A stretch of 14,235 nucleotides of DNA from contig JAEYYW010000109.1 of assembly GCA_023428265.1 (NCBI GenBank), forward strand, positions 1-14,235, read 5' to 3'. Of the stretch, positions 13,604 through 14,235 are shown one piece after another; position 1 is the stretch's first letter; every line of letters starts with the position of its first letter. Source of the stretch: Bacillota bacterium. Its GTDB lineage: Bacteria > Bacillota > Clostridia > Christensenellales > UMGS416. Both the position numbers and the translations under genes were made by a program. The notes under the pieces were generated by a model. It made no database searches and had not been told where the DNA came from. It saw only the letters and a list, made by a program, of their open reading frames with translations.

Positions 13604-14235
13604 ATGCGCGACCGAATCTTGCAGGAATTAAAGAAACTGGAGGAGACCCAGGAAATAAAGGTGCTCCTGGCGGTGGAGTCGGGCAGTCGGGGTTGGGGGT
13701 TCCCCTCGGCAGACAGTGATTATGACGCCCGCTTTATATACCTTCACAGGCAAGAGTGGTATCTCTCTGTGGATGAACAGAAAGATGTCATCGAGCTACC
13801 CTGTGACGGTGTGCTGGACATCAATGGCTGGGACATACGCAAAGCATTGCGGCTGTTTCGTCAATCCAATCTGCCGCTGCTGGAGTGGCTGCAATCACCG
13901 GAAAAATATGCAGAAAACGGTCGGTTCGCCTCATCGCTCAAGGCGTTGATCCCAAAGTTCTTCTCTCCGGTGCATGGAATGCATCACTACTTCCACACAG
14001 CAAAAAACAAGATGCTGGCCGAAGATGAAACGGAAATCAAGCTAAAACGCTATTTCTACCTGCTGCGGCCGTTGCTGGCCTGCCTGTGGATCGAGAAACA
14101 TAACGCCTGCCCGCCGATGGATTTTGAGAGCCTGTTGACAGCAGCCCGGTTGGAGGAACGCGTATTGGAGGAAATCCGCTCGTTGCTCTCCAGGAAGGCC
14201 GTTGCGGCGGAAGCTGCCGCAGAAGCACCTAACCC
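13604..14235 (+). CDS. Nucleotidyltransferase, YcgL / RNA-repair-associated (RlaP) type, cut at window end
   Basis: From ATG 13604 the frame is open for 210 codons to the window edge, so the 3' end is missing. AGGTG at 13593-13597 lies six bases upstream. The N-terminus MRDRILQELKKLEETQEIK is followed by VESGSRGWGF and SADSDYDARFIYLH, the polymerase-beta-type nucleotidyltransferase motif: Gly27-Ser28, with Asp39 and Asp41 as the expected metal-binding pair. The GSRxWGF form and the later blocks (LPCDGVLDINGWDIRKALRL, SNLPLLEWLQSP, YFYLLRPLLACLWI) fit the PF10127 family, found alone or beside RNA repair ligases and RtcB. The end of the visible part is Ala-rich. Whether an RNA ligase or other partner follows cannot be seen. 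The real substrate is not known. Confidence 0.88.
   Translation, partial: MRDRILQELKKLEETQEIKVLLAVESGSRGWGFPSADSDYDARFIYLHRQEWYLSVDEQKDVIELPCDGVLDINGWDIRKALRLFRQSNLPLLEWLQSPEKYAENGRFASSLKALIPKFFSPVHGMHHYFHTAKNKMLAEDETEIKLKRYFYLLRPLLACLWIEKHNACPPMDFESLLTAARLEERVLEEIRSLLSRKAVAAEAAAEAPN

Overview
The window looks like chromosomal DNA of a GC-rich anaerobic Firmicute, most likely a Clostridia/Oscillospiraceae-type organism. The basis is strong AGGAGG-type ribosome binding sites, frequent TTG starts, a three-gene flavoprotein/iron-sulfur/DUF1667 glycerol-3-phosphate dehydrogenase cluster behind an attenuator, and the comEC-holA pair. This is inference from gene content and style; no 16S or marker phylogeny could be run.

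Layout, left to right. (1) 3-1487, plus: the 3' part of an unrecognised, AT-richer gene, then a Nudix hydrolase. (2) 1552-4104, plus: a promoter, a cysteine-rich small protein and a cytoplasmic family-31 glycoside hydrolase of the alpha-xylosidase/alpha-glucosidase type, in one operon. (3) 4105-4410: about 300 bp without a gene. It holds a C-rich tract with a perfect 13-bp inverted repeat, a six-copy heptamer tandem repeat, a consensus -35/-10 promoter and a terminator-type attenuator. (4) 4411-7507, plus: three overlapping genes for an anaerobic (GlpABC-like) glycerol-3-phosphate dehydrogenase. (5) 7525-8142, minus: a membrane-anchored or secreted C39-like peptidase. It is divergent from (6) 8334-9465, plus: a zinc-ribbon protein, a two-helix membrane protein and a small Pro/Gln-rich protein. 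The two divergent promoters carry the same roughly 21-bp element in mirror orientation. (7) 9510-13523, minus: holA (DNA polymerase III delta), comEC (DNA uptake channel) and a metallo-beta-lactamase-fold hydrolase, all overlapping, transcribed from the right. (8) 13604-end, plus: the 5' part of a nucleotidyltransferase of the YcgL/RNA-repair-associated type, cut by the window edge.

How it works together: block 4 would oxidise glycerol-3-phosphate and pass electrons on through FAD and [2Fe-2S] centres, probably switched on by antitermination. Block 2 trims alpha-linked oligosaccharides in the cytoplasm. Block 7 joins a replication clamp-loader subunit to a competence gene, an arrangement usual in Firmicutes. 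The ComEC here has lost the metal-binding residues of its C-terminal domain. The best candidate for something undescribed is blocks 5+6: a secreted peptidase-like protein and a zinc-ribbon/two-TM/small-protein operon under what look like twin promoters.
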